In this document: piece by piece, positions 9,479-17,356 of the stretch | How positions within the stretch are numbered: the stretch's first letter is position 1 | Layout: each line of letters begins with the position of its first letter | Assembly (NCBI GenBank): GCA_035548375.1 | Contig: DASZTG010000063.1 | Location: 116,807-180,806 of the forward strand | Source of the DNA: JACQAP01 sp035548375 | GTDB taxonomy: Bacteria; Pseudomonadota; Gammaproteobacteria; Burkholderiales; JACQAP01 | Direction of reading: 5' to 3' | DNA: 64,000 nucleotides | Made by a program: the position numbers and the translations under genes | Notes under the pieces: generated by a model | Database searches by the model: none | The model's input: the letters and a program-made list of their open reading frames with translations, nothing else | What the model was told of the DNA's origin: nothing

Positions 9479-10636
9479 ATGCCTGACGTCTTCCTCATTT
9501 CACACGGATTCCAGGGCGAATACGAAGTCGGGTTCGCGAACGGCCTCGCCTGCAACGGGGTGGCCGTGACGTTGATCGGCGCGAGCCGGACCCCGGTTTC
9601 ACGCCTGTCGCGCGGCATTCGCTTCATCGACCTGAGGGGCGACCAGAACGAACGTCGCCCGGTATGGAAGAAGCTCGCCAACATGGTCCGCTATTGGCTC
9701 GCGTACGGGCGCCTCGGCCTGAAACACCGGGACGGCGTGTTCCATTTCATCGGCATGTTCTCGCTGCGGTCCGGTTTCGCGGTACTCCTGGAGGCGTTGT
9801 ACGCGCGCGTGGTGTTCAAGACCTGGGTGTTGACGGTGCACAACCTGCAGCCCCATGACGGCGAGTCCAGGCTGAATCACCTGGTGCATCGCGTGGCCTA
9901 CCGCCTGCCGGACCTGCTGGTCGTGCATACCCGCGAGGTCGCGAAGTCCCTGCAGGAGGGCTACGGCGTCGCGCCGGAAAAAATCGTGCTGATCGAGCAC
10001 GGCATCGACCGGTTCATCGCACCGGACAGCCGCAGCCGCCAATACATTTGCGACAAGTTCGGCCTGCCGGTCGACAACGGGCTGCTGCTCTTTTTCGGCA
10101 ACGTCTGGAAGTACAAGGGACTCGACCTGTTGCTGCAGGCGCTGGAACTCACGCGGCTGCCGCCCGAAGCCAGCCTGCTGATCGTGGGCAAGCCGAGCGG
10201 GGAGGACTATTCCCGGGAAATCGAGTCGCTGATGGCCCGCTCGACGTTCAGCCGGCAACTGGTCTGGAGCAAGGGCTACATGCCGGATGAGGACGTGCCG
10301 AAATTGCTCGCCGCCGTGGACGCGCTCGTGCTGCCGTACCGCAAGATCGACCAGAGCGGCGTGATGTTCGCGGCGAAATCGGCGGGCCTTCCCGTCCTCG
10401 CCACCGACGTGGGCGCCTTCTCGCGCTATATCGATCCCGAAGCGGACGTCCTGGTGCCCGCCGACGATTCGAACGCGCTGGCGCAGGGGCTGTCGAAATT
10501 GATCGACCGGATTCCGACGTCGGACAGGCTGCGGGCCATCGAAAAGGCAAGGCGCTACGAGTGGAAGAACACCCTGAGCGACTACGCCGGAATGCTTGCC
10601 GACCGGAAGTGGGAACACTCTACACAGCGGAGCTGA
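9479..10636 (+). CDS. Glycosyltransferase family 4 (GT-B)
   Basis: Retaining GT-B glycosyltransferase, 385 aa. The acceptor domain opens with FLISHGFQGEYEVGF; the donor domain carries FFGNVWKYKGLDLLLQAL and LLIVGKPSG; the EX7E-type region is represented by LPYRKIDQSGVMFAAKSAGL near residues 284-303, where the usual first glutamate is replaced by aspartate, as in several EPS GT4 proteins. It starts at ATG 9479, after an 80 nt gap. Likely adds one sugar of the repeat on the cytoplasmic face. Confidence 0.88.
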   Translation: MPDVFLISHGFQGEYEVGFANGLACNGVAVTLIGASRTPVSRLSRGIRFIDLRGDQNERRPVWKKLANMVRYWLAYGRLGLKHRDGVFHFIGMFSLRSGFAVLLEALYARVVFKTWVLTVHNLQPHDGESRLNHLVHRVAYRLPDLLVVHTREVAKSLQEGYGVAPEKIVLIEHGIDRFIAPDSRSRQYICDKFGLPVDNGLLLFFGNVWKYKGLDLLLQALELTRLPPEASLLIVGKPSGEDYSREIESLMARSTFSRQLVWSKGYMPDEDVPKLLAAVDALVLPYRKIDQSGVMFAAKSAGLPVLATDVGAFSRYIDPEADVLVPADDSNALAQGLSKLIDRIPTSDRLRAIEKARRYEWKNTLSDYAGMLADRKWEHSTQRS

Positions 10637-10641
10637 CTACC

Positions 10642-11385
10642 ATGCAAACCAGCAGCGGAGCCGAACCGAACATGCAGGTCAGCGCGGCCGACCAGCGCAC
10701 GCAGGGCACGAGCAGGGGCGGGGGATCCGCGAAACTCGGCCTGGCGGCGCTGATTTCCCTCGTGCCGTTCGCGTGGGCGCGGCGCGCCCTCTATGGCGTC
10801 CTGATGGGATACCGGATTCCGTCGTCGTCGAGAATCGGCTGGCTGACGGTCATCGCGGTGTCGAGCTTCACGGTCGGCGAGAAAGTCAGGATCGGTTCGC
10901 TGAACCTGTTCAAGGGCCCCATTCGCGTGAACATCGGCGATCGTTCCAGGATAGGCCGGATGAACCGCTTCACTTGCTCATGGCATGTGATGCAGGAGCG
11001 GTTCCGGGACAGGCGCTACACGCCTGTCCTCACCCTGGGCGTCGATTGCCTCGTGCTCGACGAGCACTACTTCGATCTGTTCGGCGAGATATCGATCGGC
11101 GATGGCAGCTGGATCGCCGGGCACGCCAGCCAGTTCTGGACGCACGGATTGAGCGTGTCGGACCGCGACATCCATATCGGCAGGAACAACTACATAGGCT
11201 CCGCGGTCCGCTTCGCTCCGGGTGCCGCGATCGGCGACTACAACATCGTTTCCCTCGGTTCCGTGGTGCTTTCCAAGCTCGATTGCCAGAAATCGCTGAT
11301 CGCCGGCTTCCCGGCGAAAGCCATACGCTCGATCGAGGAGGACGTCGCGAGCGGAAAATACCGCTTCACCTTCGAGGACTGGTGA
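10642..11385 (+). CDS. Hexapeptide-repeat acyltransferase
   Basis: Second left-handed beta-helix acyltransferase of the locus (247 aa from ATG 10642). The helix is built from repeats such as VRIGSLNLFKGPIRVNIG, ISIGDGSWIAGHASQF, IHIGRNNYIGSAVRF and GAAIGDYNIVSLGS, closing with LIAGFPAKAIRSI. The hydrophobic stretch around residues 33-55 (LGLAALISLVPFAWARRALYG) may associate with the membrane. An in-frame GTG at 10561 would overlap the GT4 gene and is rejected. It is followed after 3 nt by a GT2 gene. Substrate presumably an EPS sugar hydroxyl or amine. Confidence 0.8.
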   Translation: MQTSSGAEPNMQVSAADQRTQGTSRGGGSAKLGLAALISLVPFAWARRALYGVLMGYRIPSSSRIGWLTVIAVSSFTVGEKVRIGSLNLFKGPIRVNIGDRSRIGRMNRFTCSWHVMQERFRDRRYTPVLTLGVDCLVLDEHYFDLFGEISIGDGSWIAGHASQFWTHGLSVSDRDIHIGRNNYIGSAVRFAPGAAIGDYNIVSLGSVVLSKLDCQKSLIAGFPAKAIRSIEEDVASGKYRFTFEDW

Positions 11386-11388
11386 CGC

Positions 11389-12336
11389 ATGGCCGCAGCC
11401 CTGCAGGGCATGGTGGTGCCGGGCACGCGCGAGACCTCGGTGACGGTCTGCATCGCGAGCATAGGACGCACGTCCCTGCTGGCGACCCTGCGATCGATTT
11501 CCGACGGTAACCGGCCTTCCTATTTGCGCATCGACGTGGTCATCGCCGACGACAGCCGTACCGGGGCGGCGGCCTTCCTGCTCGAAGGGGAAAGCGCCTG
11601 GCCGTTTCCCGTTGTGGTGATTCCCACCGCGGCCTGCAATGTGGCAATCGCGCGCAATGCCTGCCTCGATGCCGCGCGAGGGGACTACCTGGCATTCGTC
11701 GACGACGACGAATGGGTGGAATCCACCTGGCTGGTGAACCTGATCGAGCAGGCCGAGGCGACCGGCGCGGACGCGGTGTTCGGCCCGGTCGTCGCCATTT
11801 TCCCGCCCGCGACGCCGGACTGGATTCGCAAGGCGGGGCCTTTCGTGAAGCATGTCGGCGTGCACGGCAGTCGCGTCCTGACGGGATCGACCTGCAATGC
11901 GCTCGTGCGCCGTGCGAGCATAGAGCGGCTCGGGCTGCGCTTCCTGGAAAAATTCGGCGTGTCCGGCGGAGAGGACACTGACTTCTTCGCGCGGCTCGGC
12001 GCGGCGGGCGCGATCCTGGTCGCGTCCGAAAGGGCCGTCCTCTACGAAGTCGTGCCGACCGAGCGCTTGCAACTCGCTCACCTGCGCCGGCGCTACGTTC
12101 GCGGCGGGCAGTCCTATGCGCAGGCTGTCATGGCGGACGTGCCGCCGCTTCGTCAAGTCATTTTTTATGCGATGGCGTTCTTCAAGCTCGTGATCGCCGT
12201 CGGCGTGGTGGCGATCGCCATTCCGTTTCGCCGCGAAATCGCCATGAAGTATGCCTTCAAGGCCTGGCTCAACGCCGGCAAGCTGCGCCACGCAGCCGGC
12301 TATCCCTTGTCGCGCTTGTACGACGCGCCGCCATGA
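11389..12336 (+). CDS. Glycosyltransferase family 2, DDDEW type
   Basis: GT-A glycosyltransferase, 315 aa. VTVCIASIGRTSLLATL and VVIADDS form the nucleotide site; LAFVDDDEWVESTWL is the metal-binding motif, with two extra acidic residues and Trp as in succinoglycan-type GT2 proteins. A C-terminal hydrophobic helix near residues 255-280 (MAFFKLVIAVGVVAIAIPF) suggests membrane anchoring. It is similar in layout and motif to the GT2 at 14043-15038. The stop overlaps the acyltransferase start by 4 nt (ATGA). Confidence 0.88.
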   Translation: MAAALQGMVVPGTRETSVTVCIASIGRTSLLATLRSISDGNRPSYLRIDVVIADDSRTGAAAFLLEGESAWPFPVVVIPTAACNVAIARNACLDAARGDYLAFVDDDEWVESTWLVNLIEQAEATGADAVFGPVVAIFPPATPDWIRKAGPFVKHVGVHGSRVLTGSTCNALVRRASIERLGLRFLEKFGVSGGEDTDFFARLGAAGAILVASERAVLYEVVPTERLQLAHLRRRYVRGGQSYAQAVMADVPPLRQVIFYAMAFFKLVIAVGVVAIAIPFRREIAMKYAFKAWLNAGKLRHAAGYPLSRLYDAPP

Positions 12337-13274
12337 CGATCGCCGACAACGCCATCGCTTACCGGCTGGAGCCGTCGACGGACCGCACGACGCCGCGCGT
12401 GCGCAGGCGCCAGGACATCGAGCTGCTCAGGATCGTGGGTGCTTTCGGCATCGTCTGGTTTCACTCGCGCGTGGCCGGCTGGGAGTTTGCCTATTCCGGC
12501 TTGATGTTCTTCCTGATCATTTCGACATTCCTCTGGTCGGTTTCCGGCTCGGCCGAACGCAGCGTCTTGCAAAGAGCAAGGCGATTGCTCGTCCCCTGGC
12601 TGTTCTGGCTGGCGTTCTACGGGGTCGTCAATCTTGCCACCGCGAAGCCGTTCGTCCCGCTCGACAAGGGCATCGTTCTTGGCGTGCTCGCCGGCAGCAG
12701 CATTCATCTCTGGTTCCTGCCGTTCATATTCGGCGTGCTGGTCTTGCTGGATCGCATTCGGGGCCGCCTGCGACCCGAAGTCCTCGGCTACGGATGCGCC
12801 GTCGCGGCAATCGCAGTGTTCGTGTCGTCGCCGCTGTGGACGCCGTGGACGAAGGAAATGGGCGCGCCCATCGCGCAGTACAGCCAGGCCCTGTTCGGCG
12901 TGCTGGTCGGCGTGTTCCTCGGCCACTATCGACTGTTGGGTGCGACCTGGCGCAAGTTGCTGCTGGCCGTGATCGTGTTGATGACCGTGTGCTTCTATAT
13001 CGTTTCCGGCGCCGGCATTCCGTACATCGTCGGAACGACGGTCGCCGCATACGTCCTGCTGCGCGGCATCCGGTTTCCCGAAGGCCTGGAACTGGGCTGG
13101 CTGTCGGCCGCCACCTTGGGCATTTACCTGATCCATCCGTTTTACCTGCGCATCGTCGGCAAGTTCTCGGCGATCGGCGGAATCTGGTATCCGATTCTTG
13201 CATTCCTGCTGTCCGCGCTGACCATCGTGCTGCTGCGGCATTTCAGTCCCCGCATCGCGAGGTATGTGGCATGA
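12333..13274 (+). CDS. Membrane acyltransferase, AcyltransF_3 family
   Basis: Polytopic acyltransferase (313 aa, about 9-10 helices) of the family that O-acetylates polysaccharides and lipids using cytoplasmic acyl-CoA. The N-terminal signature is RRQDIELLRIVGAFGIVWFH, the R-x10-H-type catalytic region seen in NodX/OafA relatives, and there is a late LGIYLIHPFYLRIVG helix. It is coupled by 4 nt overlaps to both neighbours (ATGA at 12333 and 13271). Together with the two hexapeptide enzymes it makes three candidate acyl decorators in one EPS locus. Confidence 0.87.
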   Translation: MTIADNAIAYRLEPSTDRTTPRVRRRQDIELLRIVGAFGIVWFHSRVAGWEFAYSGLMFFLIISTFLWSVSGSAERSVLQRARRLLVPWLFWLAFYGVVNLATAKPFVPLDKGIVLGVLAGSSIHLWFLPFIFGVLVLLDRIRGRLRPEVLGYGCAVAAIAVFVSSPLWTPWTKEMGAPIAQYSQALFGVLVGVFLGHYRLLGATWRKLLLAVIVLMTVCFYIVSGAGIPYIVGTTVAAYVLLRGIRFPEGLELGWLSAATLGIYLIHPFYLRIVGKFSAIGGIWYPILAFLLSALTIVLLRHFSPRIARYVA

Positions 13275-14056
13275 GGCGCGACTTCCTCGACACGGCAGCC
13301 GGCACGGAGGCTTTGCCCAGGCGCGAAGTACTGGGCATTTCGGTGGCGAGCCTGAGCCGCGAGGCGGCGACCTTGCTGCTCGAGCAGAAGATCCTGGAAG
13401 GCATTCCGGCGCGCGTGGCGTTCGCGAACGCAAACCTCGTGAACATGGCGTGCGAGGACGAAGCGCTGCGCGAGCGCCTTGCGAACTTCCTGGTGCTGAA
13501 TGACGGCGTGGGCCTGAACATTGCCAGCCGCTATTTGCATGGCGAGCCCTTCCCGGACAACCTCAACGGCACGGATTTCATCCCGTTCTTTCTCGACAAC
13601 TGCGGTTCTCCGCTGAGGATTTTCCTGCTGGGCGGACGCCCCGAAGTCGCGGCGAACGCCGCGGCCATCGTGGCGCGGCGATGGCCGCGCCACTCGGTGG
13701 CCGGCCACCAGCATGGGTATTTCGCCTCGGACGAAGGCGATCGCGTATTCGAACGCATCCGCGCCGCATCGCCCGATGTCGTCCTGGTGGCGATGGGCAA
13801 TGGACCGCAGGAACGCTGGGTCGAGCGCCTCGTGCCGCATGCGGCGATGTCGGCATTTGGCGTGGGTGCGTTGTTCGATTTCCTGACCGGCGAGGTGGCG
13901 CGCGCGCCGGCGTGGATGCGCGGCATCGGGCTCGAATGGGGATTCCGGCTGGTGCAGGAACCGCGCAGGCTGTTCCGGCGCTATCTCGTCGGCAACCCCA
14001 AGTTCATCCTGCGCGTGCTGCTGGCGCGCCACCGGAACAGATATGCAAACCTTTGA
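13271..14056 (+). CDS. WecG/TagA/CpsF family glycosyltransferase
   Basis: GT26 enzyme, 261 aa, which in characterised members adds N-acetylmannosamine or a related sugar to a lipid-linked acceptor on the membrane. Signature motifs are FANANLVNMACED, LNDGVGLNIASRYL with the catalytic Asp, NGTDFIPFFLDNC, FLLGGRPEVA, MGNGPQERWV and GVGALFDFLTGEVARAPAWM, in the family order; the basic C-terminus (ARHRNRYANL) fits peripheral membrane association. The start overlaps the acyltransferase stop by 4 nt, and the next gene starts 14 nt before this one stops. Confidence 0.92.
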   Translation: MRRDFLDTAAGTEALPRREVLGISVASLSREAATLLLEQKILEGIPARVAFANANLVNMACEDEALRERLANFLVLNDGVGLNIASRYLHGEPFPDNLNGTDFIPFFLDNCGSPLRIFLLGGRPEVAANAAAIVARRWPRHSVAGHQHGYFASDEGDRVFERIRAASPDVVLVAMGNGPQERWVERLVPHAAMSAFGVGALFDFLTGEVARAPAWMRGIGLEWGFRLVQEPRRLFRRYLVGNPKFILRVLLARHRNRYANL

Positions 14057-15038
14057 AGATGACGCGGCCTCGCCGGTGCTGCACGTCGCGGTCGTCGCGA
14101 TAACCTATCGTCGGCCGCACGGCCTGGCGAAGCTGTTGCGCGCGCTCGAAGGCCAGGTCGCGCCGGAGCGGGGGCCGTTTTTTCGCCTGAGCGCCGTGGT
14201 CGTGGACAACGACCGCGCGGCTTCGGCCGCCGCGGTGGTGAAACGCTTCGAGCACAGCCTGACGCTGCCGATCCGTTATGTCGTCGAGTTCGAGCAGGGC
14301 ATTCCGCTCGCGCGCAATACCGGCATCGCCAGCCTCCCCGAGGATGCGGATTTCCTCTGCTTCATCGATGACGATGAGTGGCCGGGGACCACCTGGATCG
14401 CGGAGTTGCTGAAAACCCAGCGCGCCACCGGCGCAGAGTGCGTGCACGGGGCGGTGATCCCGGTTTATCCGGATGGCGCGCCGCGCTGGCTCAGGAAAAG
14501 CCGCATTTTCGAGAGCTGGGATTTTCCCGACCAGGCGATGCTGCGCGAAGCGGCGTCGAATAACGTGATGATCTCGACGGCCTTCATGCGCCGCACCGGG
14601 CATCGCTTCGACGAGCGCATGCGCATGACGGGCGGCTCGGACTATCTTTTTTTCCAGCAGGCCGTGGCGTTGGGCATGCGCATCGTCTGGTCGGCCGCTG
14701 CGCCGGTTTACGAGGAAGTCCCGGCTAGCCGGATGACGCTGCGCTGGGTGGCGCAGCGCCAGTATCGCCTGGGCAACACGTTTTCGCTGAGCGAGCGGCT
14801 GGCGGGAACGCGTACCGGCCTGGTCAAATGGGTCCTGAAAGGGCTCGCGCGCATGGGTCTCGGCGCGGTCATGCTGCCGTTGCTGTTGTTCTCGCCGTAC
14901 TACGGCATGCGTGCAATCCGCCACCTGCTTCGCGGCGCGGGAACGGTCGCGGGAGCCTTCGGCCACATCCACGAAGAGTATTCACCCAAGGGCCTGGCCA
15001 GGGACCGCGGCATCGAAGCGAATCGGCGCGCGGCCTGA
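14043..15038 (+). CDS. Glycosyltransferase family 2, DDDEW type (second copy)
   Basis: GT-A glycosyltransferase, 331 aa. It opens VAVVAITYRRPHGLAKLL, has AVVVDNDRAA for the nucleotide and FLCFIDDDEWPGTTWI as metal site, then TGGSDYLFFQQA. A hydrophobic C-terminal segment (GLGAVMLPLLLFSPYYGM) is the likely membrane anchor. Domain layout and motifs closely follow the GT2 at 11389-12336, and the pair probably arose by duplication. It is the last rightward gene of the EPS run; 66 nt later the convergent leftward genes end. Confidence 0.88.
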   Translation: MQTFEDDAASPVLHVAVVAITYRRPHGLAKLLRALEGQVAPERGPFFRLSAVVVDNDRAASAAAVVKRFEHSLTLPIRYVVEFEQGIPLARNTGIASLPEDADFLCFIDDDEWPGTTWIAELLKTQRATGAECVHGAVIPVYPDGAPRWLRKSRIFESWDFPDQAMLREAASNNVMISTAFMRRTGHRFDERMRMTGGSDYLFFQQAVALGMRIVWSAAAPVYEEVPASRMTLRWVAQRQYRLGNTFSLSERLAGTRTGLVKWVLKGLARMGLGAVMLPLLLFSPYYGMRAIRHLLRGAGTVAGAFGHIHEEYSPKGLARDRGIEANRRAA

Positions 15039-15104
15039 TTGGCGACCGATCGGCGTCGCACTCACGCCGCGCCTGACGCGCCCGTGCGCGGGGAACCGCG
15101 ACGG

Positions 15105-15635
15105 TTACTGCTGGCCGTTGAACTTGATCGGGTCGCGGCGGGATTTCTTGCGCAACTGGAACCAGACCAGCCCCGCTCCAACCAGGAAGACCGCCCACAA
15201 CTCCGACTCGGTGCCGGCATTGGCAGCCACGAGTGCCGCCGCATGCGTGGATTCCCGGTCGATCCTGGTGTCGCCATTGAGCAACGTCCTTGGCCCGGCT
15301 GGCGATGCGAGCGGCAGCGGCAGGATGCCACCCGGAGTTCGCGTATCTTCCATGACCAGCCGCAGGCTTTCGTCCGAACGGGACGAAATCTTTTGATTGG
15401 TGTGGCTGACGATGCCCGTCCTGATATCGAGCGGCGAGAGATGGAACTGCGATTCCCTGCCAGCGGCTGGAGCAGAAGCGTGGATGCGCTCGCTCTCTGC
15501 GGACATCGCAGGTCGCAAATCGAAAACGGCGGCTTCGGCGCCAGGCGCGAGCAACATGCCCAGGATCGCCGACAACGGAAAAAGTACCTGGAGCAAGACG
15601 GTTCCTGGCCTGTTCTGCATGTTGCCCTTTGCCAT
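15105..15635 (-). CDS. Small secreted protein with PEP-CTERM-like C-terminus
   Basis: Unrecognised protein, 176 aa from ATG 15635 (ATG 15620 is the alternative). The N-terminus has a signal peptide (VLLQVLFPLSAILGMLLAPGAEA). The middle is polar and low in motifs. The C-terminus carries the three-part arrangement of PEP-CTERM sorting signals: a short acidic motif (TESE) where PEP usually stands, one hydrophobic helix (LWAVFLVGAGLVWFQL) and a basic cluster (RKKSRR), then about ten more residues. It lies 65 nt downstream of epsL on the same strand and is probably cotranscribed. In EpsG/EpsL loci an exosortase is typical, so this may be an exosortase substrate; that is inference. The much longer frame reading through from 17261 is a shadow of epsL. 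Confidence 0.7.
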   Translation of the reverse strand: MAKGNMQNRPGTVLLQVLFPLSAILGMLLAPGAEAAVFDLRPAMSAESERIHASAPAAGRESQFHLSPLDIRTGIVSHTNQKISSRSDESLRLVMEDTRTPGGILPLPLASPAGPRTLLNGDTRIDRESTHAAALVAANAGTESELWAVFLVGAGLVWFQLRKKSRRDPIKFNGQQ

Positions 15636-15700
15636 TTGGTGTCGATACCTTTCCCGGTTAGCACGTGCCGTGCCACGCGGTGCGAAAAGGTGCGCCGATC

Positions 15701-16975
15701 CTAGAAATACCGGGTAACCGACGCGCCTATCGAGTTGTACTTGAAGTCGGCGAAATCCACGTTCGACGTGCGCTTGCCGGTTTCCAGGGTCAGGGCCAGC
15801 TCCGTCAGCCGCAGCGGCGTCCAGAGGGCGCTGACCTGGTAGATGTAGTCCTTGTCGTTGCGCCGCTCGGTCACCGGCGCGATGCCGGGGTCGCCTACGT
15901 ACTTGCGATCCATGTACGCGACCTTGCCGCGGAACGCGATGTTTTGCGAGTAAGACCAGGTCGGGATGATGCTCCAGCCGGTGATCCTGACGAAGTTCGC
16001 GGTGAGGTCCTCGAACGCTTCCAGTTGCCGCCACGTGCCGAACTCGATCGCCGTCTTGGCCGTCACTTGCCACAGCCAGGCCAGCCGCCACGTGGGATCG
16101 CTGAAATTGCGAAACGGCCTTTCGTCGAATTTGCGCTCCGTGTAGCCGAAGCGTGCATCTATCTGCGAGAGGCCGCTGAGCATCCACCGGGACACGATGC
16201 TGTATTCGTTTTCGTGGAAATCGTTCACCACGGCGACGCCGTCGACGATCTGGTCGTTCGGGTAGCGGGCGTCCGCGGTGCGGTACTGCAGGCCCACGGA
16301 ATTCAATGCCGGCGTCAGCCAGTTCACCGTGAAGGCCGTGTTGTTGTACTTGTAGTTGAGAACCTCGCGCGAATCGTCTCCATGCCGGTAGTCGAGGTAG
16401 TAGCCGTCGACCGAGAGCTTCAGGCGCGAATGCAGCAGGTAGTTGGCGGACCCGTAGATGCGATCCTCGTTGATCATGTCCTTCACGTTCTGCTGGAAGT
16501 TCGAGAAGCTTTCCAGGTAGCGGGCCTGGCCGGCGCCGAGGACGCCGTTCCAGTCGTTGCCGACCTGCCATTTCCATTCGCCCTTGACGGCGTCCGAGAC
16601 GTTGTCGAGGTTGTCGTTGTTCTGGAACTTGTTCGCGTTGACGTTCGCCTCCGCGATGAAGGTCTGCCGGCTCGCCTGCAGTTCGTACCTGCCGCCGCCG
16701 CCGACGCGATAGACGATGTCGTCCTTGTCGCCGTTGACTGTGGGCGCGCCAGCCTCGTCGGATTGCCGGAACAGGTTGCTGTCGTACGTGATGCCGCCGG
16801 ACAGGCGCAAGGTCAGGGGCTTTTCGGCTTCCTCCCACTTCTCCTTTTCCAGCGGGGTGAACCGGGTGAGGGGCTGGTATTGGTAGAGCTGCTGGTATTC
16901 GTTCAGTTGCTGAGCCGGAGCCTGTTGCCATATTGCGACAAGCAACAGCGCGGGAAGGCATCGGGCAATTTTCAT
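15701..16975 (-). CDS. epsL: Outer-membrane beta-barrel protein, EpsL family (EPS export)
   Basis: Predicted 424 aa outer-membrane barrel associated with exosortase-type EPS loci. Signal peptide MKIARCLPALLLVAIWQQAPAQ; the mature protein is rich in alternating aromatic/polar beta strands (for example LRLSGGITYDSNLFR, GGGRYELQASRQTF, SIGASVTRYF) and ends in phenylalanine, the classical outer-membrane insertion signal. ATG 16975 is chosen because the signal peptide starts there; an upstream in-frame start at 17035 would add an implausible polar extension. Role in EPS secretion is inferred from family and position. Confidence 0.87.
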   Translation of the reverse strand: MKIARCLPALLLVAIWQQAPAQQLNEYQQLYQYQPLTRFTPLEKEKWEEAEKPLTLRLSGGITYDSNLFRQSDEAGAPTVNGDKDDIVYRVGGGGRYELQASRQTFIAEANVNANKFQNNDNLDNVSDAVKGEWKWQVGNDWNGVLGAGQARYLESFSNFQQNVKDMINEDRIYGSANYLLHSRLKLSVDGYYLDYRHGDDSREVLNYKYNNTAFTVNWLTPALNSVGLQYRTADARYPNDQIVDGVAVVNDFHENEYSIVSRWMLSGLSQIDARFGYTERKFDERPFRNFSDPTWRLAWLWQVTAKTAIEFGTWRQLEAFEDLTANFVRITGWSIIPTWSYSQNIAFRGKVAYMDRKYVGDPGIAPVTERRNDKDYIYQVSALWTPLRLTELALTLETGKRTSNVDFADFKYNSIGASVTRYF

Positions 16976-17356
16976 CTGGGGTCCGGTGTCGTCGGGTGCG
17001 ATTGGAAATGGGCGCCGGCTGCAGGCGTTCGTCATGCCACGGATATAGAAACGCCAAAGGAAATTTAGTTCGGGACGTAACGGCCAATGGCGCGAAAAAA
17101 TCCGGCATCACCGGCGTCGTTGCCGAACGACATCGACGCGGCGCGCACTCGATGCGCGCGCGAGCCAGTCGCGATTGCGTCAAAACGGGGCGGCGGGCAT
17201 CGACGGCGGAGTCGGGGGGCCAGGCGATCTCGGATGAAATCTTGCCGCCCGATGCCGACATGCGCAGATTGATACCGCGGCTTGCCGGTCTGCTTGGGGA
17301 AAGCTGGAATGCGGGCGCGTCCCGGACCGGAAGGTCCGTGCCCTATGTCCCTATGC
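16976..17356. other. Intergenic region between epsL and the sulfatase gene
   Basis: About 380 nt with no supported gene. It must contain the epsL promoter (leftward) and the 3' end of the sulfatase transcript. A 6 bp stem with a GGAA loop (CGGACC/GGTCCG, 17323-17338) is visible but has no T-run. No clear sigma-70 or sigma-54 promoter could be recognised by eye. Confidence 0.5.

Noticed and set aside
17000..17100. Sigma-54 promoter for epsL
   Set aside because: Exosortase-linked EPS genes are often RpoN-dependent, so TGGCAC-N5-TTGC was looked for; only TGGCAT without a proper -12 element is present.
15105..17261. Very long minus-strand frame that would fuse the PEP-CTERM-like protein to an upstream 540 aa stretch
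   Set aside because: The upstream part overlaps epsL in another frame and is Arg/Pro-rich noise; only the last 176 codons make a sensible protein.
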